Both the position numbers and the translations under genes were made by a program. DNA of 64,000 nucleotides from Microbispora hainanensis (lineage in GTDB: Bacteria > Actinomycetota > Actinomycetes > Streptosporangiales > Streptosporangiaceae), in the NCBI RefSeq assembly GCF_006874475.1, contig NZ_VIRM01000004.1:62001-126000 (forward strand), given 5' to 3'. This document shows, one piece after another, positions 30,641 to 39,563 of the stretch; within the stretch, counting starts at the first letter, position 1; each line of letters starts with the position of its first letter. The notes under the pieces were generated by a model, which ran no database searches, had not been told where the DNA came from, and saw nothing but the letters and a program-made list of their open reading frames with translations.

Positions 30641-31954
30641 ATGAAGAGATTGGGTGCCGCGCTGGCTGTGGCGGCGGTCGCGCTCACAGCGGCCGCGTGC
30701 GGGAGCGGCGGCGGTGACGGCGGTGACGGCGGCGGCGCGTCCGGGGAGCCGGTGAAGCTGCGCTTCCTCAGCCTGGCCTGGCAGAAGGAGTCGATCGAGG
30801 CCAACAAGCAGATCGTCGCCGACTGGAACACGGCCAACCCGAACATCCAGGTCGAGTACGTCCAGGGGAGCTGGGACAACGTCAACGACCAGCTCGTGAC
30901 GTCGTTCGAGGCCGGCGACCCGCCGGACGTCATCCACGACGACTCCCCGGCGCTGTCGAGCTTCGCCTCGCGGGGCTTCCTGCTCGACCTCACCGGCAAG
31001 GTCCCCGCCGACCTGCAGAACGACATCCCGCAGGCCGCGTGGGACACGGTCACCTTCTCCGACGGCAAGAGCGGCCAGGGCGTGTACGGCGTGCCGTTCC
31101 TGCAGGAGTCGCAGGTGCTCATCGCCAACAAGAAGCTGCTCGACGACACCGGTGTGCGCATGCCCACCCCGGACTCCCCGTGGACGTGGGACGAGTTCGC
31201 CGACGTGTCGAAGAAGCTCACCAAGAAGGGCGCGTACGGCGTCGCCTGGCCGATGAAGTCGCCGGTCAACAAGGTGCTCAACCTGGCGCTCAACTTCGGC
31301 GGCACCTTCTTCGACACGAAGGACGGCAAGACCACGGTGAAGGTCGGGCCGCAGGAGCGCGAGGTGCTCCAGCGCATCCACGACCAGCTCTACGCCGACA
31401 AGTCGGCCGACCCGGCGGCGCTGGGCATGGGCACCGCCGACCCGCTGCCGGGCTTCTTCGCAGGCAAGTACGCGATCGTCCCCGCCGGGGTGTACCTGCG
31501 CCAGCAGGTCGCCGAGCAGGCGCCGGGCGGGTTCGAGTGGGTCACGCTGCCCCCGCTGAAGGGGCAGACCTCCCAGCAGGGCGCGGTCTCGCAGACGCTG
31601 TCGGTCGCGGCCGACAGCAAGCACCCCGACGAGGCGCTGAAGTTCATCGCCTACTTCCTGAACGGCCCGAACCAGGCGAAACTGGCCAAGGGTGACTGGC
31701 TGCTGCCGACCAGCACGTCGGCGGCGAAGGACCCCGCGCTCACCACGGAGGAGAACGGGTGGGACGTCGCCACCGCCTCGGCGAAGGATCTCGTCGTCGC
31801 GCCGTTCCTCAAGGTGAACGGGTTCGACGAGTGGAAGAGCAAGGTGGCCACGCCGGCGATGCAGGAGTACTTCGCCGACAAGATCAGCCTGGACGAGCTG
31901 GCCACGCGGCTCGTCGAGGAGGGGAACAAGGTGCTGGAGCGGTACAGCCGTTGA
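30641..31954 (+). CDS. Carbohydrate ABC transporter substrate-binding lipoprotein
   Basis: This 437-residue family-1 solute-binding lipoprotein has a signal peptide ending in the lipobox TAAAC (cysteine at residue 20), then a Gly/Asp-rich tether and the SBP_bac_1 fold (VKLRFLSLAWQKESIEANKQIV; NPNIQVEYVQGSWD; YGVPFLQESQVLIANKKLLDD). It captures the compound imported by the two permeases upstream. Most relatives bind oligosaccharides or glycosides; this one is genetically tied to glycohydrolases of the ADP-ribosylglycohydrolase family. GGAG lies 7 bases before the ATG. Confidence 0.94.
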   Translation: MKRLGAALAVAAVALTAAACGSGGGDGGDGGGASGEPVKLRFLSLAWQKESIEANKQIVADWNTANPNIQVEYVQGSWDNVNDQLVTSFEAGDPPDVIHDDSPALSSFASRGFLLDLTGKVPADLQNDIPQAAWDTVTFSDGKSGQGVYGVPFLQESQVLIANKKLLDDTGVRMPTPDSPWTWDEFADVSKKLTKKGAYGVAWPMKSPVNKVLNLALNFGGTFFDTKDGKTTVKVGPQEREVLQRIHDQLYADKSADPAALGMGTADPLPGFFAGKYAIVPAGVYLRQQVAEQAPGGFEWVTLPPLKGQTSQQGAVSQTLSVAADSKHPDEALKFIAYFLNGPNQAKLAKGDWLLPTSTSAAKDPALTTEENGWDVATASAKDLVVAPFLKVNGFDEWKSKVATPAMQEYFADKISLDELATRLVEEGNKVLERYSR

Positions 31955-32937
31955 CCTCCGTACGTGACCGCGCCCGGGGCTGTCTGCTCGGCCTCGCCGC
32001 CGGCGACGCCCTGGGCGCCCCCGCGGAGAACCTCTCTCCCGAACAGATCGCCGCGCGGTGGGGCGTGCTCACCGAGATCGAGCGCGGCGGCACCGACGAC
32101 ACCGAGTACACGATCTTCGCCGCCACCGTGCTCCTGCGCCACGGTCACGCGCTCACCTCCGAGGACGTGGCGCGGGCCTGGCGCGAGGAGATCGTGGCGC
32201 GGCTCGACGGGCCGATGCGCGGCGCCGGGTTCTCCGAGCTCGGCACCGTCGAGGCCCTGCGCCGCGGCCTGGAGCCGCCGCTGACCGGCCGGTGGCACGC
32301 CCACGGCTGGTCCGACGGCCTGGCCATGCGGGCCGCGCCGTACGGGATCTTCGCGGCGGGCGACCCGGACGAGGCGGCGCGGCTGGCGGAGACCGACGGG
32401 CGGGTGAGCCACACCGGCGAGGGGATACTCGGCGGCCGGGCGGTGGCCGCGGCGGTCGCGGTCGCGATGACCGGCGCCCCGCCCGAGGAGGTGGCCGGGG
32501 CGGCCCTGCGGGCGGTGCCGGAGGACTCCTGGACGGCCCGCAGCCTGCGCGCGGCGCTCGACGTCGCCGCCCGCACCCCCCGCCCCCTCCTGGCACGCGC
32601 GCTTCACGACTCCTTTGCGCGTGCGCTTCACGACACGGTCGTGGTCAAGCACTACCCGTGGACCGACCTGGCGCCCGAGGCGGTGGCCCTCGCGTTCGCC
32701 GCCTACATGGCGGGCGGCGGGGAGATCGAGGCGTCGGTCGTCACGGCCGCCAACCTCGGCAGGGACGCCGACACCACCGCCGCCGTCGCCGGGGCTCTCT
32801 CGGGAGCGGGCCGCGGTGAGGTGGCGGTGCCCGCGCGCTGGGCCGGGCGCATCGGCCCGGTGGCGGGCCGCTGCCTGCCCGTGGTCGCCGGGCGGGACAT
32901 CCGCGACGTCGCCGACGAGATCGTGAAAGGAATGTAG
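31951..32937 (+). CDS. ADP-ribosylglycohydrolase-family protein A (catalytic residues intact)
   Basis: This 328-residue DraG/ARH-family (PF03747) protein has the helical fold's metal-binding signatures: GLAAGDALGAPAE near residue 14, TDDTEY near 49, and the C-terminal NLGRDADTTAAVAGAL near 270. These residues bind two Mg2+ ions and cleave N- or O-glycosidic bonds to ribose in known members. It begins at a TTG that overlaps the binding-protein stop, so it is tightly coupled. A duplicated R-A-L-H-D segment near residues 215-228 comes from an 18-bp repeat at 32593-32610 and 32617-32634. It is the first of four paralogs in a row. Its natural substrate is unknown. Confidence 0.88.
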   Translation: MTSVRDRARGCLLGLAAGDALGAPAENLSPEQIAARWGVLTEIERGGTDDTEYTIFAATVLLRHGHALTSEDVARAWREEIVARLDGPMRGAGFSELGTVEALRRGLEPPLTGRWHAHGWSDGLAMRAAPYGIFAAGDPDEAARLAETDGRVSHTGEGILGGRAVAAAVAVAMTGAPPEEVAGAALRAVPEDSWTARSLRAALDVAARTPRPLLARALHDSFARALHDTVVVKHYPWTDLAPEAVALAFAAYMAGGGEIEASVVTAANLGRDADTTAAVAGALSGAGRGEVAVPARWAGRIGPVAGRCLPVVAGRDIRDVADEIVKGM

Positions 32938-32943
32938 GACCAC

Positions 32944-33960
32944 ATGCCATCGGGGGACAGGCGGGACGGGCCGCACCGGCTCGACCGCGTGCGGGGGGCC
33001 TTCGTCGGCCTCGCCGCGGGCGACGCGGCCGGATGGCCGGCCGCCCGGCACCGGTCCACGCTGCTGGCCGGCTGGAGCAGGCGGCTGCACCGGGAGCTCG
33101 ACGCGTTCGCGGAGGAACACCAGGTCACCACACTGCCGGTGCCGTTCGCGCTGAACCAGCCGGTGGCGCCGCTGGCGGCAGGACCGTCGGACGACGCCGA
33201 GTGGCTGGCCTGGACGGCCCTGACCATCCGGGAGGACCGGGCGGAGGCGTTCGGCCGCCTCGCGGGCCGCGACGACGTCCGGGCGCGCATCTCGGTGTGG
33301 GCGGCGCTCGACAACCTGGCGGCGGGCAAGCGCCCGCCCGCCAGCGGCCACGACAACCCCCACCACTTCGACGACGCCGCGGCGGTGCGAGCCGTCGCCT
33401 TCGGCGTGGCCGGGCTCGATCCGCTGGAGGACGCGCGCGTCACTAACGCGGAGGACGGCGTGCTCGGCGCGGTCGCGATGGCCCGCGCGGTCGCGGCGCT
33501 GACGGACGGCGCCCCGATGGGCGAGGCGGTGGAGGCGGCGCTCGGCGCGCTGCCGCCGGACACGGCCATCGGGCACGCGGCGCGCGAGGCGCTCGCGGCG
33601 GCCCGGGCGGCGGGCTCGCCCTTCGCCGCGGTGCCGGCGCTGGACGCCGCCGTGCTCGACCACGTCTACAGCTACGGCGTCGCCGCCGCGCAGACCGTGC
33701 CGATCGCGCTGGCCCTCGCCGACGCCGCCGTCTCCTGCGGGCGGCCGCCGGAGGCGTTCGGCGCGGGCGTCTCCGCGGCGGCCTGCCTCGCGCCGGTCGC
33801 CGACTCCGCGCCCGCGCTCACCGGCGCGCTGCTCGGCTGCGCCGCGGGACACGACGCGCTGCCCGCCGCCTGGCGCGAGCGGGCCCGCGTCCTGGCCGGC
33901 TGCTGCCTGCCGGAGCTCGCGGGAACCGACCTGCTGGACATCGCCGGGCGGCTCGCATGA
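32944..33960 (+). CDS. ADP-ribosylglycohydrolase-family protein B, active site degenerate
   Basis: This 338-residue second family member keeps the first motif (GLAAGDAAGWPAA near residue 21) but has PSDDAEW where TDDT is expected. The C-terminal motif reads APVADSAPALTGALLG in place of a D-A/T-D-T metal site. Loss of these ligands suggests a non-hydrolytic or specialised subunit, perhaps paired with one of its neighbours. AGGACCAC precedes the ATG, 6 bp after the previous stop. The sequence is otherwise full length without frameshift, so it is probably retained for function. Confidence 0.8.
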   Translation: MPSGDRRDGPHRLDRVRGAFVGLAAGDAAGWPAARHRSTLLAGWSRRLHRELDAFAEEHQVTTLPVPFALNQPVAPLAAGPSDDAEWLAWTALTIREDRAEAFGRLAGRDDVRARISVWAALDNLAAGKRPPASGHDNPHHFDDAAAVRAVAFGVAGLDPLEDARVTNAEDGVLGAVAMARAVAALTDGAPMGEAVEAALGALPPDTAIGHAAREALAAARAAGSPFAAVPALDAAVLDHVYSYGVAAAQTVPIALALADAAVSCGRPPEAFGAGVSAAACLAPVADSAPALTGALLGCAAGHDALPAAWRERARVLAGCCLPELAGTDLLDIAGRLA

Positions 33961-34000
33961 CGCCCGGCACATCACGCGTACGGACAAGGGGGAGGACCGG

Positions 34001-35182
34001 ATGACGCCGCAGGAGGACCTGCCGGATGATGACCTGCTGGCCGATCGCGCCGTGGGGTGTGTGGCGGGCGCCGCGGTGGGCGACGCGCTCGGCGGGGCCA
34101 CCGAGGGGTGGACGCCCGAGCAGATCCAGGAGCGCTACGGGGGCCGGGTGCGCGGCGTCGTCCCTCCCTTCAACGAGGACTGGCGCAACGCCCGCCCGAT
34201 CGCGCCCTACCACAAGGGGGACGGCCACGTCACCGACGACACGTTGATGACGCACGCCCTCATCCGGGTGTACGAGCGGGTCGGCGGCCATCTGGACGCC
34301 TACGCCGCCGCCGAGCACCTGGTGCCCGAGATGATGGGCGAGAAGCGGTGGATTCCCGAGCTGGAGGCCGAGGCGCTGCCGCTCCACCGGGTGTTCCTCG
34401 CCGAGAAGTGGCTCGTGCTGCGGCTGCACTACGGCCACGCCGACCCCCGCGAGGCCGGGGTCGGCAACATCGTCAACTGCGGCGCGGCGATGTACATGGC
34501 CCCGGTCGGCGTCGTCAACGCCGGCGACCCCGACGGCGCGTACGCCGAGGCGATCGACCTGGCCGGGGCGCACCAGTCGAGCTACGGCCGTGAGGCGGCG
34601 GGCGTGCTGGCGGCGGCGGTCGCCGAGGCGATGCGGCCGGGAGCGACGCCCGACTCGGTCGTGGCGACCTGCCTGCGGCTCGCCCGCGACGGCACCAGAG
34701 CCGCCATCGACGCGGTCTGCTCGGCCGCCCGGGGCCTCGGCCACTGGGAGGGCTCCTTCGAGGCCCTGCGGGCCGCGGTCCGGCCGTACGACACGGTGGC
34801 CGACACCTACCGCGACCAGGGCCTCGGGGCGCGGCGGCCGAGCCGGCTGCACAGCATCGAGGAGCTGCCGCTCGCGCTCGCGTTCCTGGTGATGGCCAAG
34901 GGCGACTACCGCGAGACGGTGCTCGGCGGCGTCAACTACGGCCGCGACGCCGACTCCATCGCCTCGATGGGCGGGGCCGTCGCGGGGGCGCTCGGCGGGC
35001 GGGCCGCCGTCCCCGCCGAGTGGCTGGACCAGGTGGCGACAGCCAGTCGTACGGACCTGGTCGGGCCGGGGCTGGCGATCGCGGGCGTCGCGCGGCGGGT
35101 GCACCGGGCCGACCGGGAGCGCCGCCGCGCGCACGAGGCCGCCTTCGACGCCCTGCTCGCGCCGCGGGGAGACGCGCGATGA
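34001..35182 (+). CDS. ADP-ribosylglycohydrolase-family protein C (catalytic residues intact)
   Basis: This 393-residue family member has intact motifs: GAAVGDALGGATEGW near residue 22, VTDDTLMTHALIRVYE near 77, and the C-terminal VNYGRDADSIASMGGAVAGAL near 310. It has an insert near residues 95-180 (EMMGEKRWIPELEAEALPLH, then YGHADPREAGVGNIVNCGAAMYMAP) typical of a distinct subgroup, so its substrate may differ from that of protein A. GGGGGAGGACCGG forms a strong ribosome site before the ATG. It overlaps protein D by four bases. Confidence 0.88.
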   Translation: MTPQEDLPDDDLLADRAVGCVAGAAVGDALGGATEGWTPEQIQERYGGRVRGVVPPFNEDWRNARPIAPYHKGDGHVTDDTLMTHALIRVYERVGGHLDAYAAAEHLVPEMMGEKRWIPELEAEALPLHRVFLAEKWLVLRLHYGHADPREAGVGNIVNCGAAMYMAPVGVVNAGDPDGAYAEAIDLAGAHQSSYGREAAGVLAAAVAEAMRPGATPDSVVATCLRLARDGTRAAIDAVCSAARGLGHWEGSFEALRAAVRPYDTVADTYRDQGLGARRPSRLHSIEELPLALAFLVMAKGDYRETVLGGVNYGRDADSIASMGGAVAGALGGRAAVPAEWLDQVATASRTDLVGPGLAIAGVARRVHRADRERRRAHEAAFDALLAPRGDAR

Positions 35183-36552
35183 TCCGGCTGACGTGGGTGC
35201 AGCCGGAGGACCTCGTCGGCCACGAACTGCGGCAGGCGGACGAGGACGGCCGGGGAACGCTCCCCGAGGTGGCGGCCGTGCGCGAGCGCTGGCACGCCGC
35301 GGGCGGGCACGACGCGCCGCCCCGGGCGGGCGCCTCCGCCGGGCCCGCCCCCGAGGCGCTGCGCGCCCTGGCCGGGGAGCTGCTCGACGCGCTCGCGGCG
35401 ATCCCCTCGCCGCTGCCCGAGCCCTCGGGCCTCGAAGAGATCGTCGCGAGCTGCCCCGGCTGGCCTGACTCGCCCGGCGCCCGCCCACGGGTGCGGCCCG
35501 AGCCCGGGCGGGTCCTGGCCGCCTGGTGGGGGAGGGCGGCCGGCTGCCTCCTGGGCAAGCCGGTGGAGAAGATCCCCCGCGAGGGGATCAGGGCCATCGC
35601 CGAGGCGACCGGCAACTGGCCGATCCGCGGCTGGTTCACCGCGAAGGGGCTGCCGCCGGAGATCGCGGAGCGGTGGCCGTGGAACCGCCGCAGCGCGGCC
35701 ACCAGCCTCGCCGAGAACATCGACGGCGTGCCCGAGGACGACGACCTCAACTACGCGCTGCTCGCGCTCACCGTTATCGAACGGCACGGACGGGACTTCA
35801 CGACCGAGGACGTCGCGAAGACCTGGCTCGACGCGCTGCCCGCCGGGCGGGTCTTCACCGCCGAGCGGGCGGCCTACCGCAACCTGCTCGCGGGTCTCGA
35901 ACCGCCCGCGACCGCCGTTCACCGCAACCCGTTCAGGGAGTGGATCGGCGCGCTGATCAGGGCCGACGTGTACGGCTGGGCCAACCCGGGCGACCCCGCT
36001 ACGGCCGCGGTCTGGGCGTGGCGGGACGCCCGGCTCAGCCACGCGGCCAACGGGATCTACGGCGCGATGTTCGCCGCCGCCATGTGCGCGCAGGCCCTCG
36101 TGGCCGAAGGCGTGGACGAGGTGATCGAGGCCGGGCTGTCGGTCGTGCCGCCCGGCTCGCGCCTGGCGGAAGCCGTACGGCAGGCCGTCGCGGACGCCGC
36201 GGCGGAGCCGGACTTCGAGCGGGTCGTCGACCGGCTGTACGCGCGGCACGGCCACCTCCACTGGGTCCACACGGTCAACAACGCGGCGCTGCTGGCGGCG
36301 GCCCTCGTCCACGGCGCAGTCCACGGTGCCGGGGACTTCGCCGCGATCGTCGGCGCGGCCGTGGCCGGAGGCTGGGACACCGACTCGGCCGCCGCCACCG
36401 CCGGATCGATCGCCGGGGCGCTGACGGGCGGCGTCCCCGAGCGGTGGACCACCCGGGACCGGCTGGCCAGCAGCCTGCCCGGCTTCGACGGCATCTCCAT
36501 CGAGTCGCTCGCCGCCCGCACGCTCGCGCTGGGTGAGGGGGAACGACGATGA
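35179..36552 (+). CDS. ADP-ribosylglycohydrolase-family protein D (CLLGKPVE subgroup)
   Basis: This 457-residue member of a divergent subgroup has an N-terminal extension of about 110 residues, then AAGCLLGKPVEKI in place of the GDALG motif. It continues with VPEDDDLNYALLAL near residue 190 and GGWDTDSAAATAGSIAGAL near 395. The acidic residues that bind metal are present in the second and third motifs. It starts with an ATGA overlap of the preceding gene and is itself overlapped by the kinase gene. This subgroup is often found with LacI regulators and sugar importers, from general knowledge; its biochemistry is unknown. Confidence 0.85.
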   Translation: MIRLTWVQPEDLVGHELRQADEDGRGTLPEVAAVRERWHAAGGHDAPPRAGASAGPAPEALRALAGELLDALAAIPSPLPEPSGLEEIVASCPGWPDSPGARPRVRPEPGRVLAAWWGRAAGCLLGKPVEKIPREGIRAIAEATGNWPIRGWFTAKGLPPEIAERWPWNRRSAATSLAENIDGVPEDDDLNYALLALTVIERHGRDFTTEDVAKTWLDALPAGRVFTAERAAYRNLLAGLEPPATAVHRNPFREWIGALIRADVYGWANPGDPATAAVWAWRDARLSHAANGIYGAMFAAAMCAQALVAEGVDEVIEAGLSVVPPGSRLAEAVRQAVADAAAEPDFERVVDRLYARHGHLHWVHTVNNAALLAAALVHGAVHGAGDFAAIVGAAVAGGWDTDSAAATAGSIAGALTGGVPERWTTRDRLASSLPGFDGISIESLAARTLALGEGERR

Positions 36553-37460
36553 TCTCGGTGTTCGGCAGCGCCAACATGGACCTGGTGGCGTACGTCGCCC
36601 AGGCCCCCGGACCGGGGGAGACCGTCACGGGCCGGGAGTTCCGCACGATCCCCGGCGGCAAGGGAGCCAACCAGGCGATCGCCGCGGCCCGCGCGGGAGC
36701 CGACGTGGCCTTCCTCGGCGCCGTGGGCGACGACGCGTTCGGGCCCGGGCTGCGGGCCGCGCTCGCCGAGGCGGGCGTGGACACCAGCGGGCTGCGGGTC
36801 GTGCCCGGCCCGTCGGGCGTCGCCCACATCGTCGTGCAGGACGGCGGCGACAACTCGATCATCGTGGTGCCCGGCGCGAACGGCGCGGTCACCGGGCCCG
36901 CCGGGCGGGACGCGGAGGTCATCGCCCGGTCCGGCGCGCTGCTGCTGCAACTGGAGCTCCCGATGGACGCCGTGGTCGCCGCGGCCCACGTCGCTCGTGC
37001 TGCGTCTCCTGCTGGGGAGTCCCGGGCCGAGGTGATCCTGACCCCGGCCCCGGCGGTGCCGCTGCCCGCCGAACTGCTGGAGGCCGTCGACCTCATCGTG
37101 CCCAACGAGCACGAGGCGACGGCCCTCACCGGCCGCGACGACCCCGGCGACGCGCTGGAGGCGCTGCTCGGCCTCGTCCCCGAGGCCGTCGTCACCCTGG
37201 GCGCCCGGGGCGCCCTGTACGGCTCGCGCGACGGCGCCCGGCTACACCAGCCCGCCCTACCGGTGCGGGCGGTGGACACGACGGCGGCGGGGGACACCTT
37301 CGCGGCGGCGCTGGCCGTGGCCAGGACCGAGGGGCACGACCCGGCGCGGGCGCTGCGCTTCGCCTCGGCCGCCGCGGCCCTGTCGGTGCAGCGCGAGGGC
37401 GCCAGCACCTCCATGCCCCACCGCCACGAGATCGACCGCCTGATGGAGGAGGGACTGTGA
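36549..37460 (+). CDS. PfkB-family carbohydrate kinase (ribokinase-like)
   Basis: This 303-residue kinase has the ribokinase layout: the opening ISVFGSANMDLVAYV, the PfkB signature PGGKGANQAIAAARAGA near residue 35, and the catalytic-base motif TTAAGDTFAAALAVA near 240 with Asp in place. It would phosphorylate the sugar freed by the glycohydrolases, most simply ribose to ribose 5-phosphate. It overlaps protein D and the CoA-transferase by four bases each. Substrate specificity cannot be decided from sequence alone. Confidence 0.9.
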   Translation: MISVFGSANMDLVAYVAQAPGPGETVTGREFRTIPGGKGANQAIAAARAGADVAFLGAVGDDAFGPGLRAALAEAGVDTSGLRVVPGPSGVAHIVVQDGGDNSIIVVPGANGAVTGPAGRDAEVIARSGALLLQLELPMDAVVAAAHVARAASPAGESRAEVILTPAPAVPLPAELLEAVDLIVPNEHEATALTGRDDPGDALEALLGLVPEAVVTLGARGALYGSRDGARLHQPALPVRAVDTTAAGDTFAAALAVARTEGHDPARALRFASAAAALSVQREGASTSMPHRHEIDRLMEEGL

Positions 37461-38620
37461 CCGGGCCGCTCGACGGCGTACGGGTGATCGACGCCGCGAC
37501 GCTGTTCGCCGGGCCGACCGCGGCGATGCTGCTCGGCGACTACGGCGCGGACGTCGTCAAGATCGAGCACCCGCGCAGGCCGGACCCCTCGCGCGGGCAC
37601 GGGCCCGACGGGCTGTGGTGGAAGATGCTCGGCCGCAACAAGCGGACGATGACGCTCGACCTGTCCACCGAGGAGGGCCAGGACCTCATGGTCCGGCTCG
37701 TCCAGGACGCCGACGTGCTCATCGAGAACTTCCGCCCCGGCACGCTGGAGCGCTGGAACCTGTCCTGGGACCGGCTCAGCGCGGCCAACCCCGGCCTGGT
37801 GCTCGCCCGGGTCACCGGGTTCGGCCAGTTCGGCCCGTACGCCAGGCGGCCCGGCTTCGGCACGCTCGCCGAGGCGATGAGCGGGTTCGCCGCGATGACC
37901 GGGGAGCCGGACGCGCCGCCCACGCTGCCGCCGTTCGGGCTCGCGGACGGCATCTGCGCGCTGGCCACCGCGTTCGCCGTGATGACGGCCCTGCGGTCGG
38001 GGCGCGGGCAGGTCGTCGACCTGTCGATCATCGAGCCGATCCTGACCGTGCTGGGCGCCCAGCCGACCATCTACGACCGGCTCGGCGTCGTGCCTCCGCG
38101 CACCGGCAACCGCTCGGTCAACAACGCGCCGCGCAACACCTACCGGTGCCGCGACGGCTCGTGGGTCGCGGTCTCCACCTCGGCGCAGAGCATCGCGGAA
38201 CGCGTGATGCGCCTGGTCGGACGGCCCGACCTGGTGGACGAGCCGTGGTTCGCCACCGGCGCCGGCCGGGTGGCGCACGTCGGCGAGCTCGACGCGGCCG
38301 TCGCGGCGTGGGTCGGCGAGCGGACCCGCGAGGAGGTGCTGCGGGCGTTCGAGGAGGCGGAGGCCGCGGTGGCGCCGATCTACGACGTGCGCGACGTGCT
38401 GGCCGACCCGCAGCTGACGGCGCTCGACGCGGTGACCACCGTGGAGGACCCCGAGCTCGGCCCGCTGAGGATGCAGAACGTGATGTTCCGGCTGTCGGAG
38501 ACGCCGGGACACATCCGGTGGACCGGCCGTCCGCACGGCGCCGACACCGACGAGATCCTGCGCGGCCTCGGCCTGACCGGCGCGCAGATCGAGGCCCTGA
38601 GGGTCAAGGGAGTGGTGTGA
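37457..38620 (+). CDS. CaiB/BaiF-family (class III) CoA-transferase
   Basis: This 387-residue class III CoA-transferase moves CoA between carboxylic acids. Visible features are the opening LDGVRVIDAATLFAGP, the segment ADVVKIEHP near residue 30, and the catalytic aspartate in GLADGICALATAF near residue 161. The GTG start overlaps the kinase stop. In this operon it would activate the carboxylic acid released from the glycoside, or a derivative, as its CoA ester for the lyase encoded next. The acid is unknown; succinyl-CoA or acetyl-CoA is a likely donor by family analogy. Confidence 0.9.
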   Translation: MTGPLDGVRVIDAATLFAGPTAAMLLGDYGADVVKIEHPRRPDPSRGHGPDGLWWKMLGRNKRTMTLDLSTEEGQDLMVRLVQDADVLIENFRPGTLERWNLSWDRLSAANPGLVLARVTGFGQFGPYARRPGFGTLAEAMSGFAAMTGEPDAPPTLPPFGLADGICALATAFAVMTALRSGRGQVVDLSIIEPILTVLGAQPTIYDRLGVVPPRTGNRSVNNAPRNTYRCRDGSWVAVSTSAQSIAERVMRLVGRPDLVDEPWFATGAGRVAHVGELDAAVAAWVGERTREEVLRAFEEAEAAVAPIYDVRDVLADPQLTALDAVTTVEDPELGPLRMQNVMFRLSETPGHIRWTGRPHGADTDEILRGLGLTGAQIEALRVKGVV

Positions 38621-38639
38621 TGTCACAGGGTGATCGGGC

Positions 38640-39473
38640 ATGAGCGGCGCCGACGCCTCTGGTGTCCCTGCCGCGCCCCTGACCTGGTTGTACGTGCCCG
38701 CCGACCGCCCCGACCGGATCGGCAAGGCCCTGGGCGGCGAGGCGGACATGGTGATCGTCGACCTGGAGGACGCGGTCGCCCCGGAGAACAAGGACGTCGC
38801 ACGCGCCGGGGTGGTCGCCCTGCTGGCCACGCCGCGGCCGCGCGTGGAGATCCGGGTCAACGACGTCCGCACGCCGTACGGCCAGGCCGACCTGCACGCG
38901 CTCGGCACGCTGCTGCAGGGCAGCGGCGGCCTGCGCGTCCCCAAGGTGGAGTCGGCCGACGAGGTCCGCCGGATCGCCGAGGCCGTGCCGGGCGTGCCGC
39001 TGCGGCTGATCATCGAGTCGGCCCTCGGGCTGGAACGCGCCTTCGAGATCGCCACCGCCTCACCGGCCGTCGCCGGGATCGGCCTGGGCGAGGCCGATCT
39101 GCGCGCCGACCTCGGCGTGACCGACGAGGCGGGCCTGGCCTGGGCGCGTTCCCGCATCGTGGTCGCGGCCCGCGCGGCCGGGCTGCCGGCCCCCGCGCAG
39201 TCCGTGTTCGCGAACGTCCGCGACCTCGACGGCCTGGCCGCCTCCTGCGCCTCGGGCCGGGCGATGGGCTTTCGCGGCCGGGCGGCCATCCACCCCGTCC
39301 AGCTTCCGGTGATCGCGGCGGCCTACCGCCCGGCCAGGGAGGAGATCGTGGCGGCCCTGGAGGTCGTCTCCGCCGCCGACCAGGGTGCGGTGGCCCTCGC
39401 CGACGGTCGCTTCGTGGACGAGGCCGTCGTCCGCCAGGCCCGCCGCGTCCTCGCCGACGCCGGCGAGCACTGA
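38640..39473 (+). CDS. HpcH/HpaI-type CoA-ester lyase (citrate lyase beta / malyl-CoA lyase-like)
   Basis: This 277-residue Mg2+-dependent aldolase fold protein has LYVPADRPDRIGKAL near residue 17, DMVIVDLEDAVAPENK near 37, the metal-binding glutamates in IIESALGLERA and GLGEADLRADLG, and GRAAIHPVQL. Relatives cleave malyl-CoA, citramalyl-CoA or similar beta-hydroxyacyl-CoAs into acetyl-CoA plus a 2-oxoacid. It ends the operon and is followed by a strong terminator. Together with the CoA-transferase it forms an activate-and-split route for an organic acid. Confidence 0.9.
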   Translation: MSGADASGVPAAPLTWLYVPADRPDRIGKALGGEADMVIVDLEDAVAPENKDVARAGVVALLATPRPRVEIRVNDVRTPYGQADLHALGTLLQGSGGLRVPKVESADEVRRIAEAVPGVPLRLIIESALGLERAFEIATASPAVAGIGLGEADLRADLGVTDEAGLAWARSRIVVAARAAGLPAPAQSVFANVRDLDGLAASCASGRAMGFRGRAAIHPVQLPVIAAAYRPAREEIVAALEVVSAADQGAVALADGRFVDEAVVRQARRVLADAGEH

Positions 39474-39507
39474 GACTTCTGCCGTATTGGGACTCCTGCC
39501 GTAGTGG

Positions 39508-39547
39508 CCGAGGCCGGGCGGAGTCATGATGCTCCGCCCGGCCTCGG
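39508..39547. terminator. Strong bidirectional hairpin terminator
   Basis: A 16-bp perfect stem (39508-39523 with 39532-39547) with an 8-nt loop separates the ADP-ribosylglycohydrolase operon from the convergent VWA gene. Confidence 0.85.
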
Positions 39548-39563
39548 GGTCGGTCGGTTCAGG

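Noticed and set aside
36275-39289. A minus-strand open frame of about 1000 codons opposite the kinase and CoA genes
   Set aside because: It is antisense to genes with strong family matches, is Arg/Ala/Ser-rich with no domain, and results from GC-rich codon bias.
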